Positions 12,617-24,043 of a DNA stretch of 64,000 nt are shown piece after piece. Each line of letters starts with the position of its first letter. Position 1 is the first letter of the stretch. The notes under the pieces were generated by a model that had not been told where the DNA came from, did not search any database, and saw only the letters and a program-made list of their open reading frames with translations. Origin of the DNA: Fasciolopsis buskii (lineage: Eukaryota; Platyhelminthes; Trematoda; Plagiorchiida; Fasciolidae). The position numbers were made by a program, and so were the translations under genes. Location of the stretch: NCBI GenBank assembly GCA_008360955.1, contig LUCM01007265.1, forward strand, positions 70,397 to 134,396. Reading direction: 5' to 3'.

Positions 12617-14049
12617 CCAACCAACCTGAAAAACACCGTTTGAGGATGAACGCAGGAGGTGTAGTCCGCCAACCTAATTGCACCCGCACACCGCTGCAGC
12701 CGAGCTGCCTGCCCGATGTGCGCCGGCCAAAGCCGTGGATATGACCGCGCCCCGCACTACTGTGGTAACGCCGGCGTACTCGTGGTGCGGTGGAACGAAT
12801 CTGAGCATGGTATGGTAAGGGATACATCGTCTTTCCAGGATCGGATAATCGCCAGACCATTGGGGAATTGTTTCTATCCAAACAGGACTATAAAGCTTGG
12901 AAGAGAGAAAAGAGACGGATGGCAGTCTGGCCTAGCTGCCAGCTACAGATCAAGAAGCGATCAATCTTACAAGCAGCTCAGAGAAGAAAGTTACTAGGGC
13001 GCATAGTGCAATTCAAAGTATATGGACGTAAACTGAGGAAACTGGGTTTTTTATAGACATAATTATATATACATATTTAAATAGGTGGGCTGGCTAGTCT
13101 AATGTATGGGTCGTCTGCGCTGTGAGTTAACAGAATGAACCGGTATTTGGTAGGATCGTCTACACTGTGAGTAAGGAGAATGAGCCGGTATTTAATAGGA
13201 TGGACAGGGAACAGCTGCTGCAGATATAAATAATGATCGAACTACAAAGATGGATGCACTAGGGGTTGACCAAATTTCACTTTGTAATCAAGGATTATGT
13301 GTCGCTCTAGGGGGCCGTGCCTTTCGAAACAAGAAATGGTGAGGAGCCAGTGGGTATGGCTGATGCAAACGGTCACTATGGGGAGAGAAGATACCACATA
13401 GGACTCTATATTCGCGGCGATAGTTTGAAGTCTGAAATGGCCAAAATGGATAGATACCGATGAGGCATGATAAAGAAAGTATCCAAGACATTTGCCTTAT
13501 TTCGTCTGGAGGGTACCGTTTGAGTTCGTCCGAAGCGAGGTGATTTCTACAGGCCAGTCATTTGCATGAAGAGAAGAGCTAATGAAAAGTGAGGGTGCGG
13601 GTGATAGCGAATGTTTTTGTTTTTGTTTTTTTAGAAGACGGTTGCTGGTTATGGTTGCCACTCCGTGTTGGCGGCAGTGTTGGGATTAGTAAGGTGAGTG
13701 GGTGGGAGAGGGCTATGGGTGAGCTACCCTATACGCAGTTAGAACGATAAGTTTATGGATAGGAAGTCACCCCATTTAGCGATAGTTACCATTTTTCAGG
13801 CAGAGAAATGATAAGAAGTATCTGACGTGGAACTGCACATAACAAATTAGCATGCGCTGGTGCCGGAGCTCTGTTTGAAGTGGAAGAGACTAGGTTGATT
13901 CCTAGTGACATTAGTTGGGAGATTTACTTTCCTTTCCGCAATGAACGAAAAGGTGACATCAATGCGTTTTTCAGAAGCCCAATCCAGTTTGATATACTCG
14001 ATCCTGAAGTGAGTATGGGTGGTATAAATTAATGAGAAAGTGTACAGTA
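12617..14049. other. Non-coding stretch, GC-rich then G-rich
   Basis: About 12640-12800 is clearly more GC-rich than its surroundings and lies just past the end of the segment shared between repeat copies A and D. It may belong to the same repeat, but no second copy is visible here. The 13.5-14.0 kb part is G-rich with poly-T runs on the plus strand and may be 3' untranslated sequence of the LINE that follows. No gene is seen. Confidence 0.4.
13108..13197. repeat. Tandem duplication of a 45-bp unit
   Basis: Two adjacent imperfect units share TCGTCT-C-CTGTGAGT, GAATGA-CCGGTATTT and TAG in the same order, 45 bases apart. Divergence between the units is small, suggesting a fairly recent local duplication. 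Confidence 0.75.
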
Positions 14050-14122
14050 ACTACTTTACGTACTTTGTTTTTAAATGCAATAGGTAATGGTGACAGAATG
14101 CGCAGCTCATGGGGAGTTTATA

Positions 14123-15769
14123 TCATAGTGACGAATATCTAACAATAAAGAAGTTGGCTCTAACGGAAGTCTTTGGAATAGGGAGATTTATGATAGAATC
14201 CGCATTTCGGAGGGAGTACGGCAGTGGGTTTCTAACACGTGGTGCAGAGAAGCATCTGTCCCCTGTGATAATATTGTTAAAGAGTACCAGGTTTACTCTT
14301 ATGCGTCGGAGCCACAAGGGATCTAATAACAGCGACTCACAGCGTTCCCTGTAATTTAGGCTTGTAGAATAACCAATTAGCTGCTTGGTAAATGCAAGCT
14401 GGACGTTTTCAATTGCAACTCTGTCACACTGCCCAATGTTGGAGCAGACCAGAGAGCGATACTCTAGAATGGGTCAAACGTGGGTCCTAAAAAGGTGTAG
14501 TTTGCTTTCGTTCAACTTCAGAGTTCGGTGTAACAAACCTTTTAATCTATTTGATTTCGCCACCTGTACCAGAGCATGCTCCGAGAAGATTAGGGTGTAG
14601 AAATAATTTAGGCCTAGGTCCCGAACTTGGTAATTAACGGGGATGGATTGGGTTCCAAGCTTGAATTCTCTTAGGGGTATAACGCATCTGTACCCCATGA
14701 CGCTGCTTTTTTCAGCGAAAAATTTCATCATCCAGTCGTTTGCCCAGGAGTTGAGTGACGCTAAGTCCTGTGATACGTGACGTATGGTGGATTCTAAGGC
14801 TTCAGGGCGAAAGGTATACACAATTTTGATATCGTCTGCGAAGAGGAACGGAGTGCCGTTTCGAACAGCATCGAAGACATAATTAACGTACAACAGGAAA
14901 AGCAGGGGGATCGGGACGCTGCCTTGGATCACACCGCTGGGCACTAATCTAGGTTCAGATATTAAGCCATTTACTTGCACTATCTGCTTTCTAAATGACA
15001 AATAAGATGAAAACCACGACAGCATTGGATCAACACTACCGTAGGACGTCATTTTACTTGGCAACCTAGGGTGGAATACTCTGTCGAAAGCTTTCGTCAT
15101 GTCTAAAAGATTACTATAGCTGATCTTCCAGTGTTAGTGTTCAGGCAGTCAGTCATGCAAGTGGAGCAGGATTTCTTACCAAGTAAGCCATGTTGGCCAT
15201 GGTTAATTAGTTTGTTCAAGAATGTAGGCCATAAGATTATTCTTAATCAGGCGCTTCATGATCCTGGAAACTATAGGGGTGTGGTTTATTGGGCGATACT
15301 TTGCAAGGCCATAGCGTGAGCCATTTTTGTGAGCGGGTATAATCACAGAGGTTTTCCACTGTGACGGGAAGGTGCGGCACTGAATGGATAAGTTGAACAT
15401 GCTTGCCGACAAAATTGGGATGTCGCTCCCGCCCAATGCGAACGCAGCCTGAGGCAATGAATCAGGTCCAGAGTGGTAGCCAATTTTGGTCTTTACCAAC
15501 ATCTGGCCTACGTCCTTCGAAAGAAATAGAACTGTTGAGTACGACTCCGTAGTTAAGCGAGATTGGCACGGGGTAGAGGGATTGCTATCGTTTACCAGAA
15601 CAGATACAAAGAATTCACCAAAACATTCTGCAATCTGCTGTGGGTTGTTTACATATCTGTTGTTCTGAATGATATACGGGGCTTGAGTAGCTGAGGACCC
15701 AGAGTAAGTTCTGCGTTTAAGCAGTTTTGCAAGTGCTGTGTTTGGGTTTGGCTGGTTTAGAGCTTGCAT
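14123..15769 (-). pseudogene. LINE copy 1 reverse transcriptase and C-terminal region (broken)
   Basis: Three minus-strand frames. 15769-15203 covers the N-terminal palm and fingers (GPDSLPQAAF, then the SQWKTSVIIPAHKNGSR and YRPI blocks). 15100-14474 covers the MTKAFD block, SGVIQG, the intact FADD catalytic motif (14831-14842) and the VRDLGL thumb block. A short break containing PILEY, VQLAFTKQLIGY and YRERC leads into 14317-14123 with SAPRVRNPLPYSLR and the FFIVRYSSL motif typical of CR1-like C-termini. The polymerase motif is intact, but frameshifts and stops separate the pieces, so no enzyme can be made. Confidence 0.88.
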
Positions 15770-16127
15770 CTCCTGATCTTTGCTTCTGTGGCCCGATGAT
15801 ATTTTTAGGGTTTTAGTTAATCGACTTATTTGCAGGAACAGTAAAAAATCTCTGGTCTTAGAAAAGGCCCGCTGGAGTTTAGCGAGCTTACAGTTTATTC
15901 GGTCACGATAAGTTTTTGGGCGGCATGCTTAGCGTGTGGGACGGAGTAATGGCTTCAAGGCACCTGTGCCGGTTGGAGTAGCGGCCGGTTGTACTTATGT
16001 TGATAGAAAAAATGCATCCCAGTTTGAATTACGAACTAGGGTAGGTAGGCGATTCCAGTAAGCCCTAAAATACGACCTTAGGTTAGGTAAGACGTATCTA
16101 TTCTGGAGGGGCAATGTAAATGAACAG

Positions 16128-16760
16128 CTAAAAGGCAAACGACGCTTGAACGTCAGTTAAGCCTATCGTAAATATCAAATCAAGAACAATAAGGTTTCTT
16201 GTTGGATTAGTTACGTGTTGGGTCCAGCTGCCATGAAGGATGCCTTCAAGGAAAGGGAGCGAGTAATTTGGGGCGAAAAGCGTGGAGCAGCACATGTCAG
16301 GTGCATTGAAATCTCCAGCAAGAAGCTTGGGACCCGGTAGGTCATAAACGGTATTCATTTAAGGTTATCATCAAAAAGTCAATTTGGCAAGAGCTAGGGG
16401 GCGGTAGACGCATCCAACAAGGCCTTCATTGCCCATCTCAGCTCTAACCCAGACGCAATCTTGGATTGTGTTTAGCATGGCATCCTGGCGCAAAGTAGCT
16501 GGTATAGATTCTCTGACGTAGACAAGGCAGCCACCTCCACGCTGGGCTTCCCGGCTTTTCCTGAAGGATTTATAGCCGGGAATTATTATGGCGTTGTTAG
16601 GAGTGAAGTTATTTAGCCACGTCTTGGTGATAAGTATGAAATCAAAGTTCGATGAGAGTGTGAGAAGACGGATATATTTAATTTCCTTTAGCATGGAGCG
16701 TGCATTTAACAATAGTAGCGAAAATTTTCCTGAAGAGCTCTTTCCGCTGGTGGGTGTCAT
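16128..16760 (-). pseudogene. LINE copy 1 endonuclease (broken)
   Basis: Apurinic/apyrimidinic-type endonuclease domain that nicks target DNA for target-primed reverse transcription. Two frames: 16760-16371 has the N-terminal LLLLNARS motif, an IIIPGYKSFRK block and RGGGCLVYVRES; 16358-16128 has LPGPKLLAGDFNAPD (the GDFN motif) and a C-terminal LDLIFT. The usual ETW motif reads KTW here (codon 16623-16625), so the catalytic glutamate is replaced by lysine. Together with the frame break, this makes the domain non-functional. It lies directly upstream of the reverse transcriptase remains. Confidence 0.85.
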
Positions 16761-16900
16761 GACGATTGAAGCTCGGTTTCTTTTTTGTTGACTGTCTTAG
16801 GGACTGTCAACTTTCTTAATTTCTCAATGCGGATTATTTTCTTTGGAATAAGTTTTCGTAACTTTTGCCATCGACAACCTTGAATTTGTCCTCGCCGCCC

Positions 16901-19320
16901 CTAGCACATTTGTCGCATGGATTCTATACTTCGCTTGCTGCCTTCTGTTCTATTCTTTTTTGAGAGAATGTGTATTTACTCTAGCTTCTAAACTCCTTAC
17001 CGTCTGGGTTCACCAATCCTGTCTATTCTTTTGCTTTTCCATCTGGAGCGGGAGAAATTCATGGTGCCGCCAACTGAGGTTTCCAATGATCTGCTGAGTA
17101 ACTATCAACCGTGCATTCTGAGTTACAGCAATCCAGTCCAGTGAGTCAGGACTGGCCTTTATCCATTTAGGTCCAACTTCCCGAAGGTCCTGGGTATTTC
17201 TTCGGGGACAATGCTCTGCCTCAGTCGGAAAGTGAATGTTACCACTACATGAACGGTTGCCCAAAGAAGTGAAAAATTAATTTCTGGTTGTCATTTTCAT
17301 GCATAGTGATAACAATTTAGGGAAGCGATAATTTTACCTGACCTATAAATCGCGCTTTCACTTCCGCCATCGTTTGATCGTATATCCCAAATTAAAGCTT
17401 TCCCCATGCATTGCGATCCTGATTTTATTAAAATCTGCGACTATTATCAATACACTTGCTTCAGCAAATGGTTACACAAATGAAGAAATCAGTCGCTGAT
17501 CGTCCATTGTATGGTGCTAGGTCCAGCTTCAAGAAATGTAGAGGCTTTTTGTCTACTTGGAATATAACTTAGATCGAGAACCTCCCCAAAATTGTGAAGA
17601 TCAGATATGCATCCGATTCCGTCCATAGCAACTGGTTCTTCATTTTTAGGTCAGCCATGTACACGATGCAAAAATCATTCAGGTAATTTGGAGCAAAAGC
17701 CGAATCCAAAACCAAAATACATTTCTTTCTAAGTTCTGCGATATTGAATTTTGAAGCTACTAAGCGTACAAGCATAAAAGAAATTCAAATGCGCCGCCGC
17801 AAAGTCTCAAAACGTGAGCCCATGTCAAGGTAAATAATAAGCACGTGGCCCATGCTTGCCAAAAATATTTAATGTCATAATTCCGCGGTGATTGACAGCA
17901 GATAGGTTTTCAAGCAAACGAAAGCATGCATGACGCACAGCAACAAATTCATGTGTGAGCAGTTATCTTACGAAATCTGATACAAAAGTGTTCCCAGACC
18001 ATGTTCCTCAAACGTGTTTTACTGGGCGTTCCCGGCCAGTAAATATATCGGCTCAGCCCAGCGTTATTAGCAATTGTGAAGGGCTCTTACATCCCTGGCT
18101 TTCCGCCCGTTCTTTTTGAGCCTCAATTAAGTGATCGCTCGTGTATTTGTGCACTGGTTCTGATTTATTCGTCAATTTTTTCCATTGCCCCTGGATCTAC
18201 ACACATTACATCAATTTATTCTAGTTGTCCTCGCATATTTTTTGATTTTCGATGGCTTATGGGTGCATGCTCTATGGTTTTTCTCTAATCTGAATTGGCC
18301 ATTCAAACCAAAAATCTTTAGAATATCTAATAATCTCCCGAATTAAGACAGTTTCTGGCTTTTTAAATGAATGGATTCCGCGGCACTTAAGATCAATGGG
18401 TTTCGACGCCTGGCGTTAACATAGCTGCGAACTCTTATTCTTTTAATCAGATGACTTTCCAAATCATCAGTCTTCTCTTCCGCGGCGACAAAATAAGTCT
18501 TATTGCTGGCTATAAGGTGTGTCGGTTTTCGGATTTCCTTTACAGTATTTTCGATCTCAGAGCCCTATTCTTTGCCGTACTTTAAACTTTTAGAGCTGAT
18601 GTCTTTGGTCCCACGTGCTCTTTCTTAGCTTTCCCATCGTTTGTTATGGCCGTGTTGAGGATTCCTGCTGGACTTTGTACCACCTACGAGTAGATGCATT
18701 TTTTCAACCCCCCCGAAATTTGGCTTATTGGCGCCATCTTTCTGCTGTATGACCGTTGTCGCCTTAGAGGCATGGTTCAAGGTTTCCCGAATCTTCATGA
18801 TGTTCTATTTGTGCACTCTGTTTAATTAGGACTTCATGGAAAACGCATACAATTATTCCAAGGCTAACGGATGGTCACTGCGAGTTTCGTACAACACAGA
18901 AGGGTTAAGGGTTAAGCAGTGGCATCTGCGGGAGGTACAAATTTTGAGAAACCGTTTCCATTCAGCTGACCTTTTCATAGAAAACTAAGATGAATAACCT
19001 ACGGTAACGATTTCTGGCTAGGTAGTGGCAAATTTTTCACCAGTGAAGAGAGAGAAGAAAATATATCGAAGTTGCTCTGTCATTCCGCTTTTTTAACTGG
19101 GTAAGAGGCCGCCTGACAAAGAAAGCAGCAATCCAAATCCAACGGTGGCCGGAACAGTTAGTTAAAGGTAGAATCACCCTTATGATTGAAATTAGTGTTT
19201 GAATATCTATCCAGTTCGCCGATGAAAACCTTGTTGAAACAGGCCTCTGGTTTTCTGTGTTGGGCTCTTCCACAATAACCCGTCGCTGGAAGAGGAGAAT
19301 TATTCTTAACGATACATTAC
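16901..19320. other. Stretch without recognisable genes
   Basis: Short frames on both strands only. A minus-strand segment around 18.4-18.8 kb has some coding-like runs but no motif I can identify. The region could be LINE 5' sequence or another decayed element. Confidence 0.35.
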
Positions 19321-19409
19321 TAGCATGTGATTTTGATGTCTTCTAGTTCCGCTGCCCGTTGAAATGCTCCACTAAACCTGTAACTAAAACGATTGCTCCT
19401 GATTTGGAA

Positions 19410-19508
19410 TCCTCTTTTGGTCTTTGGAGTCTCAAGCAAGCAAAGATTTAGAGTGGATAGCCGACCGGATTGAGATAAACTTTCCAAACCGCGTACAACT
19501 TTTGTGAA
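19410..19508 (-). mobile_element. Short LINE C-terminal fragment
   Basis: Within a 157-codon minus-strand frame (19793-19320), residues about 96-128 read FTKVVRGLESLS-GRLSTLNLCLLE-KTKRG. This matches the consensus of the region after the reverse transcriptase thumb in flatworm LINEs (ATK-V-GL--L---RL--LNLF-L--RR-RGDL). The rest of the frame is not recognisable, so this is a small relic or a chance match. Confidence 0.4.
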
Positions 19509-19520
19509 CTTGTAATCCCT

Positions 19521-21792
19521 TTCTTTTATATCGCCGCCCCTTATGCAGCCATATATTAATTTGTTCCTCCGGATGGATTGCTTAACCAAAAGTTGATTAC
19601 CCAGCGCTTTCGCCACCTGCACGTTGCTCACGCACGCCTTGCTTGCGTGGCCCTGCCAAAATATACTCAGCCTGCTACCGTTTCCAACTGTCTTTCCCTT
19701 GTACTGGTGAAGTTTCAGGGTTGCCCCTGTTGCAATCATACAAGTGATCACAACCGTTAAGGGCACGCAGACGTCGTCATACGAGATCAGCATGGGGACG
19801 ATTGGCCTTGCAAATTAGTGAGCCCGACATGATTGAATGGTCACATGAGCCTCTACTCCTTAAGCGAATGCCTTGTTTGCCGTTTTATCTTCTCGGGAAA
19901 AATTTGTTTTTAGTTTTTTGTTACACCTGATTTTGCACGTAGATGTGAACTAGCTACCTTTTCCTATCAAATGCTTCCACCACGTTTGCTTGACCTCATT
20001 TTTTCCAATATGGAATGCTATGTCCATGGAGCGAAAAACGTCGCCAGACCTAACTGTAATTGCCCCAACCCGGCACACACTACCTTTCACATCGTCCGGC
20101 CCTCAACTCTGGTTTGCTTTAGTTGAAATGGGATTTAGGAGTTGCAGGATAATCAGCGACGTCATTCATTTTAGAACGGCTGCTGATCGTCCTCTCCCTA
20201 ATGTAATGCTTCTGTCAAGGAAGCCGTAGTATCTTCGCTCAGTTAAGAAGCGTTGAAGAAGGCTGTCATAACTCGGACTGCCCCTACTGAAGATCGGCGC
20301 ATGCAGCCATGGCTTCAGTAGGTCTAGTCCAGATGCATATTCGTATATTTCTCAGAAAGTTCGAGGGGTATGCTTGGTTGCATGTTCGGTTGTTACAGGG
20401 GTATTGCAAGTTACATTGAACAAGCAGATAAACATTTGGGTTCAAAATAAGAACAAATAGCGAAAATGGCATATCAAAAGGAACAAAGTATTTATAGGCA
20501 CCAACGATGAGTATCGCAGGTGTGGAGTTCAACTGGACTATGGTGGAGGGCATGGAGGTGTCTGCAGTATTCGGATTTGACGGGTCTATGAAACGGACAC
20601 GAATATTAAAAATGTCATGAAGAAAGTCTCCAAAGATATTAAGTGCAAGGTAAAAGCTTGTCAAAACAGACGAAATCAGCTGGCGGGATGAGCATGGATG
20701 GCTCATCGATACCTTGCATTCTAATGGATATGAAAAAGCACGTCGGCCATCTTATCACGGATACTGGAGCCAAGAAAATAGTCAAAAGCCTTTTGAAAAT
20801 CCGGAAGGAAGAAGAACACTGGCTAATGATTGTTGAAAGATATGAATAATTGAAATGTCGTTGGCATTGAGGATTGAGGATTGACGTGATATGCTTAAAT
20901 GATATGTATTTAACGCTGGTAAGCCAGTGTGAAATAAAAACGTTTATTTTTGCTACTTTGTTTGCGTTTTTGGGCTTAGCTGATAGAGCTTACTGGCATG
21001 CTGATAGCCGCGATTGCCGAGGCGATGACTGGGGTGATTTTCGCGGTAGACGATGGTAGCGGCATCTGGGACAGGGATCTAAGTGTAGGTGCATTCGTGT
21101 CAGTTGGATATCAACGTGGTGGGAATGTTGGACACGGACGGGCAGTTCCGGCGGTAAATCTGTGCAATCGGGAGGACTTGTCCGCTCAAAGAGTCGCAGG
21201 CACTGTGGATCACGTTATGTGGCCTCGATACTTTGGCAGACTTGCAACGTTGGTGATTCATGAGGGTTAGAAGCAATCTCCACTTCACCACGTCCGTGGA
21301 GCAGATCGTATTTATCCGTTCTGGGATAGTTGATCGAAGCCTTGGGTCAGCTTGTTTTCATGGTGTGTTGGGACGTGCGAGGATGGGGCCAGAAACTGAA
21401 TGGTAGACTTTTGGCGAGACACGGGTGCAAACGCAAATAACTGGAACGGAAAATGGGAGAGATAGCAGTCTGGAAATATTCCAGCTGGGGTTTATGGTGC
21501 GTGCAAACCAAAAAACGAGACGTGAAGAATGTTATGTGGAATGAGGTATCAGGTTATGCCGAATTTCTCGCTTGGAATGGTCTAATTGCTTAATGCATGC
21601 AGAAGAAAGGGTTTAGATTGGGACATTAAATATTAGTTTGGGAGTAAGTAAGGATGTGATGTGAGTATGCCTCTCTATATGTCTTGCTACTTGAGCGCTG
21701 AACAAGATGGAAAGTTGGGTGAGAAACTGCACTGGCTTGTTTCATTGACGGAGTTTTCTTCCTATACCTACAGTGACTTGTACTTGCAAAAA
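19521..21792. other. Stretch without recognisable genes; one 140-codon frame
   Basis: A minus-strand frame at 20284-20706 (140 codons) has hydrophobic runs but no recognisable domain. The 21.0-21.6 kb part is G-rich on the plus strand, like the tract next to LINE copy 1, and may be 3' untranslated LINE sequence. Nothing else was identified. Confidence 0.35.
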
Positions 21793-23756
21793 CTACTGTA
21801 AATAAAAAATGGCTAGACATTGCCGAGTGGGTTGGGATAAGACTTCGAGCGTTATATTCAGTGAATACCATAGGCACGATTCATAGGCTCTTCCTATTCG
21901 AGTGTAAGGATCGTGCATGTTTAGCAAGTTTTGTATGGTTATTTTCTTCCTATTTTTGTTTTTAAAGGTGACGAAGGCAGGAGAGGTTATCCTTAAATGT
22001 AGGGGCAATTTATTCCACAGGGATGAGTATTTGATGATGAAGAAGTTATTCCTAAGCTCTGTCCTCGACATGGGAACTGACACGAAGAATTCGTCTAGAC
22101 GCAAGCCATAGGGAAAGTTATTTCTTACTTGGGGTGCAGAGATGCACATATTTTTACCAATAATCCTGTGAAAAAACGAGAGGTTGATGTGAACTGGACG
22201 CAGCCATAAGGGATCGACGTGTAGTTTTATGCAACGTTCCATGTATTCTAGCGAGGAAGAGTAGCCCAGAAGTCGTTTTGTAAATGTGCGCCGAACATTC
22301 TGAGTCTTGAGTCTGTCACTCCGCCGCATGTTGGAACACACGATGAAACAGTAGTCCGGATAGGTCCTACGTGCGTTTTATATATTAACAACTTGCTTTC
22401 CTGGTTTCTAAAAGTTCTGTGCACCAACGCGATTAGTCTCCTAGCTTTTGCAACTTGTATCCGAGTGTGTTCTGAGAAGTTGAATGTGCTGGAATAATGC
22501 AAACCCGGGTATTTGACAGTGTGAGGGAAAAGAATTACGTCTTGGTTAATCTCAAAGATTCCTGTAGGGAGGTGTCAGTTTTATGCCAGTATGCTGCTTT
22601 TGTGGGCCGATAATTTCACTGACCAAGCTGCGCACCATGAATCAAGCGATAGTAGATCATTTTTTACATTATCTGTTATGGCGCTGATGTCACGAGGGGG
22701 AAACATGTATACAATTTTTATATTGCGTGCAAAAACAAAAGTAATACCATGCCTAATTATGCGAAAAATGTCCTTTATGTACAGCAGCAACAGTAGTGGA
22801 CCTAGTAAGCTTCCTTGAATAACCACACTAATAATCGGACGAGGCTTGTATAGGGTCCCATTTGCATTCACCACTTGCATTTTAGAGGCCAAATAGGAGG
22901 ACAACCAAGCCAGGAGAGTGGGGTTATACCGTAGCTCTTGACTTGCATGGGAAGCTTGCGATAGGATACTCGATCAAAAGCCTTTGCCATATCTAAGAAA
23001 ATCACAATCACCGACTTTCCTTCGTTAGCAGCCTTTGTCACTTGCGTTAAGTAACCAGTCATGCTTGTCGAACATGATTTACTTTAAAGGAAACCACGTT
23101 GGCCGGTGTTCATGAAGTCATGATCTTGAAAGTAAGTTGTTTACTTACTTTTTATTATTCTTTCCATAATACGAGAGAAAACTGGAGCGTGATAGATGGG
23201 TATGTAATTAGATGGGTCCTACTTTGAACCGTTCTTGCGAATTAAGACAACGACAGAGGCTTACAATTGCTGGGGAAAGCGCCACGATTTAAGAAAAAAA
23301 TAAATGGATTGGATAAAAGTATAGGGATGTCTGCACCCCAAATTTGAAGATTGATGGGGGAAGGTCGCCTGATCCGACATGGAAGGACGGTCTCGTCTTC
23401 GACAGTATTGAGTTAACATCACTTGGGTGAAAAGAGAATGTTGGAGGGGAACAAGCGGAGACTGGCGGAATGACCGGTATAATGGTGTTTTCATCAGTTG
23501 TCATAGAGGCGGCGAAATAATCACTGAACAATTTTGAAATCATTAGAGTGTCATTTGCGCACGTGCCCCTGAATATGACTGACATGAGTCTTGTCTGGAT
23601 TAAAGAATACGTTTTTTGAGACAGTCCAGGGTGTTTAACCTTTTGGGGATCGTGCCACACTGGTTTTGAGTGATTGGATAAAAGCACACACTCACAGTTG
23701 CGTAAAATTGTTTGATAGCCGGTTGGGGATCCACCGATAGAAAGAAACTGTCCCAA
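21793..23756 (-). pseudogene. LINE copy 2 reverse transcriptase and C-terminal region (broken)
   Basis: Pieces in order on the minus strand: 23756-23289 (region before the polymerase, with FSDYFAASM), 23062-22868 (VIVIFLDMAKAFDRV, motif A), 22904-22581 (VIQGSLLGPLLLLLYIKDI, motif B), 22502-22248 (thumb, SSTFNFSEHTRIQVAKARRL) and 22341-21793 (TFTKRLLGYSSSLEYMERC through WNKLPLHLR). The catalytic FADD motif reads FARN (22722-22727), so both aspartates are lost. Frame breaks are frequent. Clearly a dead copy. Confidence 0.88.
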
Positions 23757-24043
23757 TTTCGGCTACGAATTATGGAGGGAAGACGGCTCTATGAGGCTCT
23801 GTGGTACGGTTTAGCGGAAGCTGAGGAGGAGATAACGGCCGTCGAAACTGAGAACTTGCAAACGATCTGGGAATGGTCACATCCGAGTAATTTGTTTTCT
23901 ATGGATGTGCGCACCTGTGTTACGCCAGTTGTGAAGATAAGATCTAGAACGCTGTCGGCCCTTGTGGGTAATAAAACATGCTGTGTCCACCCACCCAGTC
24001 GTACATTAGAAACAAACGCAGAAAGGTATTTTGGGGAGGAGAA

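Larger units (their letters stand above)
14050..16900 (-). mobile_element. Decayed CR1/jockey-type LINE, copy 1
   Basis: On the minus strand the endonuclease, reverse transcriptase and C-terminal region follow in the order expected for a non-LTR retrotransposon ORF2, but in several frames with stops. No ORF1 was recognised upstream, so this copy looks 5'-truncated relative to copies 2 and 3. Its 3' end aligns with the left end of copy 2 (both show TTTGTTTTTAAA followed by a related tract on the plus strand), indicating the same or a sister family. Exact ends and any target-site duplication were not determined. Confidence 0.85.

Noticed and set aside
12780..12830. GGAACGAATC resembling a tRNA B box, suggesting a tRNA-derived SINE
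   Set aside because: No matching A box at the right distance and no cloverleaf can be drawn.
12462..12881. 139-codon minus-strand frame through repeat copy A
   Set aside because: The opposite strand carries the frame conserved with copy D, and this one has no recognisable domain.
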